Shown: positions 9,059 through 18,278, counted from the first letter of the stretch. The stretch is 64,000 nt of DNA from Microvirga subterranea (GCF_003350535.1 NZ_QQBB01000001.1:232629-296628); one strand, 5' to 3'. Numbers and translations are program-made. The notes: a model not told the origin generated them from the letters alone.

Positions 9059-10048
9059 TTACGACAGCGCCACGTTCACGGCGCTCTCCGGCAGGTCCTT
9101 GCCGAAGGAGCGCTGGTAGAACTCGGCCACCAGGGCGCGCTCGAGCTCGTCGCACTTGTTCAGGAAGGTGACCCGGAACGCGAAGCCCGTGTCGCCGAAG
9201 ATCTCGGCGTTCTCGGCCCAGGTGATCACCGTGCGCGGGCTCATGACCGTCGAGAGATCGCCGTTCATGAAGGCGCTGCGGGTGAGATCCGCCACGCGCA
9301 CCATCTTGTTGACGATGTCCCGCCCCTCGGCGCTGTCCTGGTAGTGCTTCGCCTTGGAGAGGACGATGTCCACCTCCTTGTCGTGCGGCAGGTAATTCAG
9401 GGTGGTGACGATCGACCAGCGGTCCATCTGGCCCTGGTTGATCTGTTGCGTGCCATGGTACAGGCCGGACGTGTCGCCGAGGCCCACCGTGTTGGCGGTG
9501 GCGAAGAGGCGGAAGGCCGGGTGAGGCCGGATGACCCGCTTCTGGTCCAGGAGCGTGAGCTTGCCCGACTGCTCCAGCACGCGCTGGATCACGAACATCA
9601 CGTCCGGACGGCCCGCGTCGTACTCGTCGAAGACCAGCGCCACGTTGTTCTGCAGGGCCCAGGGCAGGATGCCGTCCTGGAAGGCGGTGATCTGCTTGCC
9701 CTCCTGGAGCACGATGGCGTCCTTGCCGACGAGATCGATGCGCGACACGTGGCTGTCGAGGTTCACGCGCACGCAGGGCCAGTTGAGGCGGGCCGCCACC
9801 TGCTCGATATGGGTCGACTTGCCGGTGCCGTGATAGCCCGTGATCATGACACGGCGGTTGCGCGCGAAGCCTGCCAGGATCGCCAGGGTGGTCTCGCGGT
9901 CGAACAGGTAGTCCGGATCGAGATCCGGCACATGCTCCTCGCTCTGGGAAAAGGCCGGAACCTCCAGATCCGAGTCGATGCCGAAGACCTGTCGCACGGA
10001 CACCTTCATGTCCGGGATGTTGGTCGGTGTCTCGGTGAGTGCGGTCAT
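9059..10048 (-). CDS. cobS: Aerobic cobaltochelatase subunit CobS
   Basis: 329 residues. AAA+ ATPase with Walker [10 protein letters not shown] and Walker [14 protein letters not shown], preceded by the CobS-specific N-terminus ([19 protein letters not shown]). It forms the hexameric motor that, with CobT, drives cobalt insertion by CobN. The start at MTALTETP is supported by GAGG 6 bases upstream; an in-frame upstream extension to 10129 looks non-coding. It lies just upstream of cobT, with a J-domain gene upstream on the same strand; cobS, cobT, dnaJ-like and bolA genes are often adjacent in this class. Confidence 0.95.
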   Translation of the reverse strand: MTALTETPTNIPDMKVSVRQVFGIDSDLEVPAFSQSEEHVPDLDPDYLFDRETTLAILAGFARNRRVMITGYHGTGKSTHIEQVAARLNWPCVRVNLDSHVSRIDLVGKDAIVLQEGKQITAFQDGILPWALQNNVALVFDEYDAGRPDVMFVIQRVLEQSGKLTLLDQKRVIRPHPAFRLFATANTVGLGDTSGLYHGTQQINQGQMDRWSIVTTLNYLPHDKEVDIVLSKAKHYQDSAEGRDIVNKMVRVADLTRSAFMNGDLSTVMSPRTVITWAENAEIFGDTGFAFRVTFLNKCDELERALVAEFYQRSFGKDLPESAVNVALS

Positions 10049-10168
10049 TGGGGCCTCGCGGTCGGATCTGGAGTGGTTCATTTCAAGGAATGCCAAGGAC
10101 TTCTTATCGCCCGCGGCAGGATGGCGCAATTTCCCATACGCCTAACAGGGTTGCATGAACGGGGCCGT

Positions 10169-10798
10169 TCAGCACAAGCCGGCGGTTTTCAGGACGTCAT
10201 GCGCCTTGATGATGTCGCGTAAGCGGTCCTCGAAGGAGCGGTCGCCGCCGTTGGCGTCCGGGTGAAACTGTTTCACCAGGGCCTTGTACTGGGCCTTGAT
10301 GGCCGGCCCCTCGGCCGTTTCGTCGAGGCCGAGCACGTCGAGGGCGCGGCGCACGGCGCCCGTGTAGCGGGGCTTCTTGGGCTCCGCCGCCTGCTGCCGG
10401 CGCTGGCGCCCCTGCCTGAAATCCTCGCCCCGCAGGATGCCGAGCGGATCGAAATAGCCCCAGTCCCGTTCGCCGCCTGTCCCGGTGCCTTCGCTCTTGC
10501 CGGCAGCGTTGACCCCCATGGCCCAGGTCGGCCGGTGGCCGATGGTGGCGTCCTTCTGGAAGGCCGCGACGGCGGTGTCGGACATGCCGGCGAAGTAGTT
10601 GTAGGAGGCGTTGTACTCGCGCACGTGCTCGAGGCAGAAGCGCCAGTACTGCCCTTCTTGGTCCCGCCCCTTCGGCGCCCGGTACTGTCCCTCCGCCTTG
10701 CAGGCCGGATGTTCGCAGACGGGCCCCTTGGTCTCCCGGGGCTCGTCGCATGAAGGCTTGATGCGGATACGGTCGAAAAGAGGCGAATTGAGATCCAT
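10169..10798 (-). CDS. J-domain (DnaJ-like) protein
   Basis: 209 residues with the J domain at the C-terminus (about 145-209): ALDVLGLDETAEGPAIKAQY, then the diagnostic HPD in KQFHPDANGGDRSFEDRL. The N-terminal part has two Cys/His pairs (CEHPACKAEG and CLEHVREYN) that may hold a metal. A C-terminal rather than N-terminal J domain marks it as a specialised co-chaperone that stimulates a DnaK partner, not the general DnaJ. It precedes cobS on the same strand and is divergent from bolA. Confidence 0.88.
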   Translation of the reverse strand: MDLNSPLFDRIRIKPSCDEPRETKGPVCEHPACKAEGQYRAPKGRDQEGQYWRFCLEHVREYNASYNYFAGMSDTAVAAFQKDATIGHRPTWAMGVNAAGKSEGTGTGGERDWGYFDPLGILRGEDFRQGRQRRQQAAEPKKPRYTGAVRRALDVLGLDETAEGPAIKAQYKALVKQFHPDANGGDRSFEDRLRDIIKAHDVLKTAGLC

Positions 10799-10885
10799 GA
10801 TACAGCGATTATGAGTGGCTTGAGGCCGGGAGCCAAGGCCTCAGCGCTTTTCGCCGCAGACCCGTTCAAAAAGGTTTACCACAGC

Positions 10886-11152
10886 ATGACCCTTGCCGCC
10901 TGGATCACGCAGGAACTGCAGAACCGCCTGAACCCCTCAGCGCTGACCGTCATCGACGAATCGGAGCAGCATCACGGCCATGCCGGATGGCGCGAAGGAG
11001 GCGAGACTCACTTCCGAATTAATATCGTGTCGGAGGCCTTCAGCGGCAAGAGCCGGGTCGACCGCCACCGCCTCGTCAACGAGGTGCTTCAAGGCGCCTT
11101 CGACCGGGGCCTGCACGCCCTCGCCATCCAGGCGAAGGCGCCGGGGGAGTAA
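10886..11152 (+). CDS. BolA-family protein
   Basis: 88 residues from MTLAAWITQELQNRLNPSAL. The core VIDESEQHHGHAG followed by ETHFRINIVSEAFSGKSRVDRHRLV is the BolA fold with its conserved His in the HGHAG segment and the FxGKxxxxRHR motif. The family works with monothiol glutaredoxins in Fe-S trafficking and also has transcription-factor-like roles. Upstream in-frame codons reach 10811, but homologues begin near the chosen ATG, so the longer form is less likely. It is divergent from the J-domain gene. Confidence 0.88.
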   Translation: MTLAAWITQELQNRLNPSALTVIDESEQHHGHAGWREGGETHFRINIVSEAFSGKSRVDRHRLVNEVLQGAFDRGLHALAIQAKAPGE

Positions 11153-11167
11153 GCCGCCCCAAGCGGC

Positions 11168-12334
11168 TTACTTGATCCGCTCGAGCACGCTCACGTAGTT
11201 GGCGACAGCCGCGCCGCCCATGTTGAAGATGCCGCCGAGCGTCGGGTTCTTCACCTGGATGCCGCCGGCCTCCTCGCAGAGCTGCATGGCCGAGAGCGCA
11301 TGCATGGATACGCCCGTCGCGCCGATCGGATGGCCCTTGGCCTTGAGGCCGCCGGAGGGGTTCACCGGCAGCTTGCCGTCCCGGTTGGTCCAGCCTTCCT
11401 TGACGGCGATGGCGCCCTGACCGGGAGGAGTCAGGCCCATGGCCTCGTACTCGATCAGCTCGGCGATCGTGAAGCAGTCGTGCGTCTCCACGAAGGAGAG
11501 GTCGGAGAGCTGGATGCCGGCCTGGTCGAGCGCCCGCCGCCAGGCTTCGGCACAGCCCTCGAACGCGATGATGTCGCGCTTCGACATCGGCAGGAAATCC
11601 TGGGCGTGCGCCGTGGCCCGGAACGCCACCGCGCGCGGCATGCGAAGCGCCGTCTCCGTGTCGGCCAGGACGAGCGCCGCGGCGCCGTCGGAGACGAGCG
11701 AGCAGTCGGTGCGCTTCAGGGGGCCTGCCACGAACGGGTTCTTGTCGCTCTCGGCGCGGCAGAACTCGAAGCCGAGATCCTTGCGCATCTGGGCATAAGG
11801 ATTGTCGACGCCGTTCTTGTGGTTCTTGGCCGCGATGCCGGCGAGCGCGTCCGACTGGTCGCCGTAGCGCTGGAAGTAGCGGCCGGCGATCTGCCCGAAG
11901 ACGCCCGCGAAGCCGCCCTTGGTCTCGCCGTCCTCCGGCAGGTACGAGGCCTTCAGGAGGATATTGCCGATCTCGGGGCCCGGCGTGCGGGTCATCTGCT
12001 CGACGCCGACCACCAGAACGGTCTTGGCCCGACGCGCCTCGATGGTCTTGATCGCTTGGTGCACGGCCGCGGAGCCCGTGGCGCACGCGTTCTCCACCCG
12101 GGTGGCCGGCTTGAAGCGGAACTTGTCGCTCGCCTGGAACACCAGGGAGGCGGTGAAGTCCTGGGGCGAGAACCCGCCGTTGAAATGGCCGAGCACCACC
12201 TCGTCGATGTCCTCGGGGCCGAGGCCTGCATGCTCCAGCGCCTCGTTGGTGACGCGCACGATCAGGCTCTCGACCGTTTCGTTGTCGAGCTTGCCGAAGG
12301 GCGTATGGGCCCAGCCGACGATGCAGGCTGTCAT
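11168..12334 (-). CDS. Thiolase-like acetyl-CoA acetyltransferase (SCP-x type)
   Basis: 388 residues of the SCP2/thiolase-like branch. The nucleophile is the Cys in RVENACATGSAAVH; the later VETHDCFTIAELIEYEAMGL and the GGLKAKGHPIGATG loop complete the active site. Members cleave or condense acyl-CoAs, but several of this subfamily have roles other than beta-oxidation, and the substrate is not visible here. The start at MTACIVGWAHTPFG matches the family; a 21-residue upstream extension is not needed. There is no beta-oxidation partner nearby. The next gene upstream (LOG family) is divergent. Confidence 0.85.
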   Translation of the reverse strand: MTACIVGWAHTPFGKLDNETVESLIVRVTNEALEHAGLGPEDIDEVVLGHFNGGFSPQDFTASLVFQASDKFRFKPATRVENACATGSAAVHQAIKTIEARRAKTVLVVGVEQMTRTPGPEIGNILLKASYLPEDGETKGGFAGVFGQIAGRYFQRYGDQSDALAGIAAKNHKNGVDNPYAQMRKDLGFEFCRAESDKNPFVAGPLKRTDCSLVSDGAAALVLADTETALRMPRAVAFRATAHAQDFLPMSKRDIIAFEGCAEAWRRALDQAGIQLSDLSFVETHDCFTIAELIEYEAMGLTPPGQGAIAVKEGWTNRDGKLPVNPSGGLKAKGHPIGATGVSMHALSAMQLCEEAGGIQVKNPTLGGIFNMGGAAVANYVSVLERIK

Positions 12335-12501
12335 GGGGTTTCCTCGCGAATCCGTTTGCTTGAAAGGGAAGATGGGGCCATTCGGGAACCGCAGCAAGGG
12401 ACGCTGCCGTAAGGGGCGAAAAGAAGTTCGGGGGCCGCCCTTCCGTCTTGCCTGACCTCTGGTCCTTATGGTCCATAGAGGCCCTTCGGATGAGGTCTTC
12501 C

Positions 12502-13080
12502 ATGCGCTTATGTGTCTTTTGCGGCTCCAATGCGGGCTCCGATTCGTCCTATCTCGAGGCGGCGCGCGGCCTGGGCGAGGCGCTCGCGCGGGAAAGGATC
12601 GGGCTCGTCTACGGCGGCGCGTCGGTCGGCCTGATGGGCGCCGTCGCGGATGCCGTGATGGCCGGGGGCGGAGAGGTCATCGGCGTGATGCCCCAGTCGC
12701 TTGTCGACAAGGAGATCGCCCACAAGAACCTGCCCGATCTGAGGATCGTCGGCTCCATGCACGAGCGCAAGGCGCTCATGGCCGAGCTTGCGGACGGCTT
12801 CGTGGCTCTTCCCGGGGGCTTGGGCACCTTCGAGGAGCTGTTCGAGGTCTGGACCTGGGCCCAGCTCGGCTACCATCGCAAGCCCTGCTCGCTTCTGAAC
12901 GTGAGCGGCTTCTACGACAAGCTGACGGGTTTCCTCGACGATGTGGTGGAGCGCGGCTTCGTCAAGCCGGTCCATCGGTCCATGCTGATCGTGGAGCAGG
13001 AGCCCGACGCGCTCATCCGGGCCTTGCGGGCCTACGAGCCGCCGGCCGTGACCAAGTGGATCAAGGCGGGCGAGCGGTGA
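12502..13080 (+). CDS. LOG-family cytokinin riboside 5'-monophosphate phosphoribohydrolase-like protein
   Basis: 192 residues, a Rossmann-fold protein of the TIGR00730/LOG type. LCVFCGSNAGS opens the fold and PGGLGTFEELFEVWTWAQLG is the diagnostic phosphoribohydrolase motif. Enzymes of this family release a free base from nucleoside 5'-monophosphates; the cytokinin name comes from plant work and the bacterial substrate is often AMP-like. Of three nearby ATGs (12490, 12502 and one further upstream), 12502 is best placed behind GAGG. Its stop overlaps the GTG of the next gene. Confidence 0.85.
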   Translation: MRLCVFCGSNAGSDSSYLEAARGLGEALARERIGLVYGGASVGLMGAVADAVMAGGGEVIGVMPQSLVDKEIAHKNLPDLRIVGSMHERKALMAELADGFVALPGGLGTFEELFEVWTWAQLGYHRKPCSLLNVSGFYDKLTGFLDDVVERGFVKPVHRSMLIVEQEPDALIRALRAYEPPAVTKWIKAGER

Positions 13081-13487
13081 TCGACATCGTGACGGCCCTG
13101 ATCCGCGACGAGCGCGGGCACGTGCTCCTCGTGCGCAAACGGGGCACCGTGGCCCTCATGCAGCCGGGCGGAAAGCGCGAGCCGGGCGAGAGCGACCTCC
13201 AGTCCCTGGAGCGGGAGCTGCATGAGGAGCTCGGCTGCCGGATCGCGGCGGAGTCGGCGCAGGCTCTCGGGGTCTTCGAGGCCCCGGCCGCGAACGAGCC
13301 GGGGCAGCGGGTGCGGGCGTCGGTCTACGGGGTCCGCATATCGGGCCCGTTCGGCCCGCGCGCGGAGATCGCCGAGCACGCCTGGATCGATCCGCACGAG
13401 CCCGGCGACAGGGTTCTGGCACCGCTCACCCGAGATGTGGTGCTGCCCCTCGCCCGGTCCCTGAACGAGGCGGCTCAGGCCCGGTAG
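13077..13487 (+). CDS. Nudix hydrolase
   Basis: 136 residues starting at a GTG that overlaps the stop of the LOG gene (GTGA), so the two are translationally coupled. The Nudix box runs GGKREPGESDLQSLERELHEE, with the glutamates that bind Mg2+, after MQP. Nudix enzymes hydrolyse nucleoside diphosphates linked to another group; the substrate is unknown. Coupling with a phosphoribohydrolase suggests a two-step nucleotide clean-up or salvage, which is inference. The last 13 bp overlap the convergent oxygenase gene. Confidence 0.85.
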   Translation: MIDIVTALIRDERGHVLLVRKRGTVALMQPGGKREPGESDLQSLERELHEELGCRIAAESAQALGVFEAPAANEPGQRVRASVYGVRISGPFGPRAEIAEHAWIDPHEPGDRVLAPLTRDVVLPLARSLNEAAQAR

Positions 13488-14608
13488 GCGCCGACATCGT
13501 CGCCGAGCTTGGCATTGTTCGCCTCCCGGATCCGGGCGGCGGCATCGTCGTACAGGAACGGCAGGAAGGCGAAGCGCCGCCCGGCGGTGACCTTCGAGAC
13601 CGCGTGAAGCAGTGAGCAGGAGAACACCACGGCCCCGCCCGGAGGCGCCTTGTAGCTCCGCGGCCCGTATTCCGGGAAGCTCACCTCGCCGCCGTCGAAA
13701 TCGGCATTGAGGTTGATCGAGACGGCGAAGCGGCGGTGTGCCGTGCCGCTGGTGGTGTTGTCCCGGTGGGCCCGGAAATGGCCGCCGTCCTCGGCGGCGT
13801 AGCAGGAGACGATGTACCGCTCCATGCGGGTGGGTCTGAAGAAGTGAACCTTCTCGATCTCCGGATTGACCCGGCGCACGATACGGCCCTGGATCTGCCG
13901 GATCAGGTTCTCGTCGGCGATCGTGTAATCCTTGCGCCGCTTGTGGTCCGGGTTGTGGACCGCAACGGTCTTGCCGTCGATCTCGCGCATGAAGCCCGAT
14001 TCCTCGCCGCCGTGGGCCTCATAGAGCCCGATCAGGTGACGGCAGAAGGCAGGCTCGAACACGTCCGGGATGATGAGGACCGGAGCCTGAACCTCGAAGC
14101 CCGCGAAACGCTCGACGGGCGGCAGGTTTCGAAGGTAGGCGGCGACCTCTTCCCGGTCGCTGCCATCCTCCCTGAACGGGAAGACGGCCCGCACGCGCAG
14201 GGTCGGGTTGAGCACCATCCAGAATCGCCGCATCGGCGCACCGCCCTCGGGTGCCTCCTGGGGCAAGGCGCCGTAGAGCCGGCTGATCCGGCCGTCGAAG
14301 TCCCAGAACTGGCGGATGCCCGGGAGATTCTCGCGGACCCGGCCCTCCTGCTCGTCGGCCGGATCGATGCTCACGCCGAAGACCGCGATGTTGGTATCGT
14401 CGAAGAGGCTGCGGCACGGGCCGTTCAGCGCCTCGAGGGCCGCGCGACCGGCCGGATCGGAAGCGGTTCCGAAGAAGCACAGCACCACGTAGCGGCCCGC
14501 CGCCGTGTCGAAAGCGTAGTTCGGGTTGCTCGTGCTCCTCTGATGAAACCAGGGAGCCGGATCGCCGGCCGCGAGAGCACGGTAGGTCGGTTGGCCGGCA
14601 GCGGTCAT
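13475..14608 (-). CDS. Redoxin-like domain fused to a 2OG-Fe(II) oxygenase
   Basis: 377 residues. Residues about 5-150 form a thioredoxin/AhpC-like fold (GDPAPWFHQRS, then YVVLCFFGTASDPAGR). The C-terminal half is a prolyl-4-hydroxylase-type oxygenase: FRAHRDN supplies the HxD iron ligands, HAVSKVTAGRRFAF the distal His and the 2-oxoglutarate Arg. The position where peroxiredoxins carry the peroxidatic Cys reads TASDPAG, so the redoxin part may not be a peroxidase. The start at MTAAGQ follows GGGGAGA. It is convergent with the Nudix gene, overlapping it by 13 bp. Confidence 0.8.
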   Translation of the reverse strand: MTAAGQPTYRALAAGDPAPWFHQRSTSNPNYAFDTAAGRYVVLCFFGTASDPAGRAALEALNGPCRSLFDDTNIAVFGVSIDPADEQEGRVRENLPGIRQFWDFDGRISRLYGALPQEAPEGGAPMRRFWMVLNPTLRVRAVFPFREDGSDREEVAAYLRNLPPVERFAGFEVQAPVLIIPDVFEPAFCRHLIGLYEAHGGEESGFMREIDGKTVAVHNPDHKRRKDYTIADENLIRQIQGRIVRRVNPEIEKVHFFRPTRMERYIVSCYAAEDGGHFRAHRDNTTSGTAHRRFAVSINLNADFDGGEVSFPEYGPRSYKAPPGGAVVFSCSLLHAVSKVTAGRRFAFLPFLYDDAAARIREANNAKLGDDVGAYRA

Positions 14609-14684
14609 CGGCTCGTCTCCCCTAGAGAAAAACAATGTTTCAATAGGAATATCTTGGACGGGCCGTCGAGCGCAACCGTCGCGC

Positions 14685-15587
14685 CTAGTGCTGGGACAGC
14701 AGCAGGAAGGCGACGCCGCCGAGGATGAGCGCCATGCCGACGAGTTCCCGGCGGGTCGTGGTCTGGGCCATGAAGCGGTGGGAGACAGCCTGCGCCATCA
14801 GAACCTCGACCAACGCCAAGGTCCGGACATTGGCGGCGGTCGTCAGGGCAAAGCCGATGAACCAGAACTGGGACGCGAGCGCACCCAGGAAGCCGGCCCC
14901 CAGCGACGGCCTCCAGGCCGCGAAGCTCGCCAGCAGGGCCCGGCGGTCGAACAGGCCGAGCCAGACGAGCAGGATGGCGGTCTGAAGCCCCAGGCCCCAG
15001 GCCAACGTCGTCGTGGCCCGGATCACGAAGGAGCCCTCGGGCAGCGACAGGATCGCCCCGCGAAACCCGATGGCCGCGAGGGCAAAGAAGGCGCCGGCCG
15101 CGACGCCGGCCGCAACGGGCCTGACGCCGGCCGAGGTCAGGCTCGTGCCCGGCTTGACGGACATCAGCACCACGCCCGCCGTGGCGACCAGGATCGCCAG
15201 GGCGACCGGCGGGGTCAGCGGGTCTCCGAGAAGCACGAGTCCGAAGAGCGCCACCTGGACCGGCTCGGTCTTGGTGTAGGCTGTCACCACCGAGAAGGCG
15301 CGCTCCCGCATGGCCGAGAGCATGAGAGCCGTGGCAAGGATCTGGGTGGCGGCTCCGCCCAGGACGTAGAGCAGGAACGTCGCGTTCGGAGCCGGGACAC
15401 CTTCGCCGGACACGAGGCGCACGCCGGCCAAGGCTAGGAGCGCGAAAGGAAAACCGTAAAGAAAGCGGACCTGCGTCGCCCCCACCGTGCCGATCTGCTC
15501 AGTCAAACGGCGCTGCGTCGCATTTCTGCCGGTCTGAGCGGCCGCAGCGGCCAAGGTCACGGGAATCCAGAGAAGGGATAAATTCAT
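14685..15587 (-). CDS. EamA/DMT-family transporter
   Basis: 300 residues, about ten hydrophobic segments arranged as two five-helix repeats, as in drug/metabolite transporters. The N-terminus LLWIPVTLAAAAAQTGRNA and the second-half PLTPPVALAILVATAGVVLM are typical. The family exports small metabolites or takes up nucleotide-like compounds; the substrate cannot be inferred. The ATG at 15587 fits the first helix; an upstream ATG at 15620 would add 11 polar residues. No operon partner is evident: the upstream carboxypeptidase gene is divergent. Confidence 0.8.
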   Translation of the reverse strand: MNLSLLWIPVTLAAAAAQTGRNATQRRLTEQIGTVGATQVRFLYGFPFALLALAGVRLVSGEGVPAPNATFLLYVLGGAATQILATALMLSAMRERAFSVVTAYTKTEPVQVALFGLVLLGDPLTPPVALAILVATAGVVLMSVKPGTSLTSAGVRPVAAGVAAGAFFALAAIGFRGAILSLPEGSFVIRATTTLAWGLGLQTAILLVWLGLFDRRALLASFAAWRPSLGAGFLGALASQFWFIGFALTTAANVRTLALVEVLMAQAVSHRFMAQTTTRRELVGMALILGGVAFLLLSQH

Positions 15588-15780
15588 CGATTGTTCTTCA
15601 AAGCGCGCCGCTCTTGCCACTCTCTTGCCACGGAATCCCTTAGAAAGGGTGGATACTCATCAACAATAAGCACCGGTGTCTCTGGCTATTCCAGGGCTTC
15701 GGGACTAAAAATAGCCGAGCTGGCACAAGCGGGACCGTCGGATTTCCCCTTTGACCATAGCCTTCATGGAGCCGTTCCGG

Positions 15781-17208
15781 ATGAACGCAAGACGAGTTAT
15801 TCGTGTCGCAGCCTTTGCCCTTGCCGCCCTGGTCGGCGGTCCGGTTCTGGCTGGGAATCCGGCTCTCGTCGTCGAAGTCGAGTCCGGCCGCGTCCTGCAT
15901 GCGGAGCGGGCAACAGATCCCTGGTACCCGGCTTCCGTCACGAAGCTGATGACGACCTACGTGACCCTCGACCTGGTCCGGAAGGGCCAGCTGAGCATGG
16001 ACACGCTCCTGACCGTGTCGGATTCGGCAGCCGCGCAGCCTCCGTCGAAGATGGGCTTCAAGCCCGGCACCCAGATCCGGGTCGACAACGCGCTCAAGAT
16101 CCTCATGGTCAAGTCGGCGAACGACGTCGCCGCGACCATCGCGGAGAACATCGGCGGCTCGATCGATGGCTTCGCCGAGCGGATGAACGCGGAAGCCCAG
16201 CGCCTCGGCATGCGGGACAGCCATTTCGCAAACCCTCATGGGCTGCCCGACGAGCGCAACCAGACAACCGCGCGCGACATGGCGGTGCTCGCCCGCGCGC
16301 TCCTGCTCGAGTTCCCTGACCATCAGGACCTGTTCCACATCGGGGCCATCCAGTTCGGGCGGCGGATCATGCGCAACACCAACGGCCTGATCGGACGCTA
16401 TCCCGGGGCCGACGGCATGAAGACGGGCTTCATCTGTTCCTCCGGCTTCAACGTCGTGGCGAGCGCGACCCGAAACGGGCGGCACCTGATCACCGTGGTG
16501 TTCGGGGCGCCCTCCGCCAACGAGCGCACCATGATCGCCGCGGACCTGTTCGACCGCGGCTTCAACAGCACCGTGAACTTCACCAATCCCCTGCTGACCG
16601 CCCTTCCGGCCTCGGCCACCCACACGCCGCCCGACATGCGGTCGGTCATCTGCGACCGGCGCGGTCCGATGCCGAAGGAAGAGGACAGCCCGACGACCGT
16701 GGCGGATGACGACACGCCGACGGTGCCGAACCTCTTCTCGTCCGACGTGATGGCCTTCGCGGGCGGCACCCCGAAGCCCATGCGCACGACCCTGGGCCCC
16801 CGCACCGCCGTCCAGCCGGAGCGCATCTGGGTCGGCCTGACGCCTCCGTCCGAGAGCGAGATTGCCGCCGAGGCCGCGAAGGAGAAGGCTGCCGAGGACG
16901 CCGCCCAGAAGACGAAGTCCAAGAAAGCCGCCACGGCCAAGAAAGGCGCCAAGAAGGAGGCCGCCAAGGACGATGCGGCCGATGAATCCGACAGCGAGGA
17001 CACCCCGACCAAGGCTCAGGCCAAGGCCAAGGGCAAGGGCGACTCGCGGGCGACGATGAGCTTCAAGCCGGTCAACAACGACAGCAAGAGCGACGCCAAG
17101 GGCGCCTCCAAGGCCAGCGCCAAGACGACCGCCAAGCCCCAGGCCTCGGCCGAGGACAAAGCCAAGCCGAAGGCGGAGGCCGGAAAGTCCAAGCCGTCCC
17201 AGAACTGA
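15781..17208 (+). CDS. D-alanyl-D-alanine carboxypeptidase (DacF-type PBP) with Lys/Ala tail
   Basis: About 475 residues. A signal peptide (RRVIRVAAFALAALVGGPVLAG) leads to a serine peptidase S11 domain with all three motifs: PASVTKLM (SxxK), SAND (SxN) and MKTGF (KTG). It trims terminal D-Ala from peptidoglycan pentapeptides in the periplasm. The last 110 or so residues are a Lys/Ala/Asp-rich low-complexity tail unusual for the catalytic core, possibly a wall-binding or linker segment. ATGs at 15751, 15766 and 15781 are possible; GGAG precedes the last. A strong terminator follows. Confidence 0.88.
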   Translation: MNARRVIRVAAFALAALVGGPVLAGNPALVVEVESGRVLHAERATDPWYPASVTKLMTTYVTLDLVRKGQLSMDTLLTVSDSAAAQPPSKMGFKPGTQIRVDNALKILMVKSANDVAATIAENIGGSIDGFAERMNAEAQRLGMRDSHFANPHGLPDERNQTTARDMAVLARALLLEFPDHQDLFHIGAIQFGRRIMRNTNGLIGRYPGADGMKTGFICSSGFNVVASATRNGRHLITVVFGAPSANERTMIAADLFDRGFNSTVNFTNPLLTALPASATHTPPDMRSVICDRRGPMPKEEDSPTTVADDDTPTVPNLFSSDVMAFAGGTPKPMRTTLGPRTAVQPERIWVGLTPPSESEIAAEAAKEKAAEDAAQKTKSKKAATAKKGAKKEAAKDDAADESDSEDTPTKAQAKAKGKGDSRATMSFKPVNNDSKSDAKGASKASAKTTAKPQASAEDKAKPKAEAGKSKPSQN

Positions 17209-17230
17209 GGCGCCGGCTCCCCGAATCCGA

Positions 17231-17266
17231 ACCGGGCAGGATCCTTCTCCTGCCCGGTTTCTTTTT
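17231..17266 (+). terminator. Rho-independent terminator of the D,D-carboxypeptidase gene
   Basis: Perfect 11-bp stem ACCGGGCAGGA / TCCTGCCCGGT with a 6-nt loop, followed by TTCTTTTT. It lies 22 bp after the stop codon and is one of the clearest intrinsic terminators in the window. Confidence 0.9.
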
Positions 17267-17362
17267 GCGCGGGGGAGCCGCCGAGGCGGTCTCCGGCCCC
17301 GCCGCCCTTGCAATCGGCCGCAATTCGCGCGAACGGTGCTGGCCCTCAACCCGACCGCCGCC

Positions 17363-18274
17363 ATGTCTCACCCCACCTCCTCGCCTGCCAGCGGAATGCT
17401 GTTCGCTCTCGTCTCGGCGAGCTTCTACGGCCTGAACATCGTCTACGCCCGCATGGCTGCGTTCGCCGGCGCGAGCGGGTCGGCGATCGTGGTCTACCGG
17501 GTTCTCCTGATGCTGATCCTGGTCGGGATCGCGGCCGTCGCGATGCGAAAGTCCCTGGCCATGGCACGGGAGGAGCGCGGCATCATGCTGCTCCTTGGCG
17601 TCGCGACCGCCCTCGTGGGCGTCTGCTATCTGTCCTCCGTGGCCTTCATCCCGGTCACGGTGGCGGCGGTGGTGTTCTACACCTTTCCGATTTTCATCGT
17701 GCTGGCGAGTCCCTTCGTCGAAGGCACGAAGCTGACTCCGACGCTTCTCGGAGTCGCGGCGGCCGCGACGATCGGGGTCGTCATGGTGGTCGGGCCTGCC
17801 TTCGGCGGCCTCGACTGGCGCGGCCTCGTCCTCGCCCTCGCTGCAAGCATCGCCACCGCCACCCAGTTCTTCGCAGCGGCCCGCTGCCGCAAGACCGGCG
17901 TGGTTGCGAAGGTCTTCTGGATCCATGTCCTCGTGCTGCCGACCGCAGCCCTCATCGGCCTTGCGGCGGGACAGCTCTCCCCGCCCTCGACCCTCCTGGC
18001 GGCACCGCTTGCGGTCGGCATGACGATCGGAGGCTACGTGTTCGGCTTCATGCTCCAGTTCCTGGCGCTGGGCCGGATCACGGCGGTCGCGGCCGGGATC
18101 ATCTACTGCACCGAGCCGGTCGTGGCGGCCGTATCGTCCGCTCTGCTCCTGGGCGAGACACTGAGTCCCCTTCAAATGGCGGGCGGCGCCCTGGTCTTGT
18201 CGGCGATCGTCGCCAATGTGTTGCTGGAGCAGCGCCGCCTGAGAGGCGCTCCCCTCGTCCCCATCGCGGATTGA
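17363..18274 (+). CDS. EamA/DMT-family transporter
   Basis: 303 residues with ten predicted membrane segments and the two-repeat EamA layout (SGMLFALVSASFYGLNIVYAR at the start; YCTEPVVAAVSSALLLGE in helix 9-10, a hallmark of the second repeat). The likely role is export of small metabolites across the inner membrane; the substrate is unknown. The start at MSHPTSSP is one of two in-frame ATGs (the other at 17336). The stop lies 4 bp before the CobW-family GTPase gene, so the pair is probably one operon. Confidence 0.82.
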   Translation: MSHPTSSPASGMLFALVSASFYGLNIVYARMAAFAGASGSAIVVYRVLLMLILVGIAAVAMRKSLAMAREERGIMLLLGVATALVGVCYLSSVAFIPVTVAAVVFYTFPIFIVLASPFVEGTKLTPTLLGVAAAATIGVVMVVGPAFGGLDWRGLVLALAASIATATQFFAAARCRKTGVVAKVFWIHVLVLPTAALIGLAAGQLSPPSTLLAAPLAVGMTIGGYVFGFMLQFLALGRITAVAAGIIYCTEPVVAAVSSALLLGETLSPLQMAGGALVLSAIVANVLLEQRRLRGAPLVPIAD

Positions 18275-18278
18275 CCCT

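Noticed and set aside
7192..9171. 659-codon plus-strand frame opposite cobT
   Set aside because: It is the shadow of the cobT coding sequence in a high-GC gene; the amino-acid composition (His/Arg/Asp/Leu/Val) has no domain pattern.
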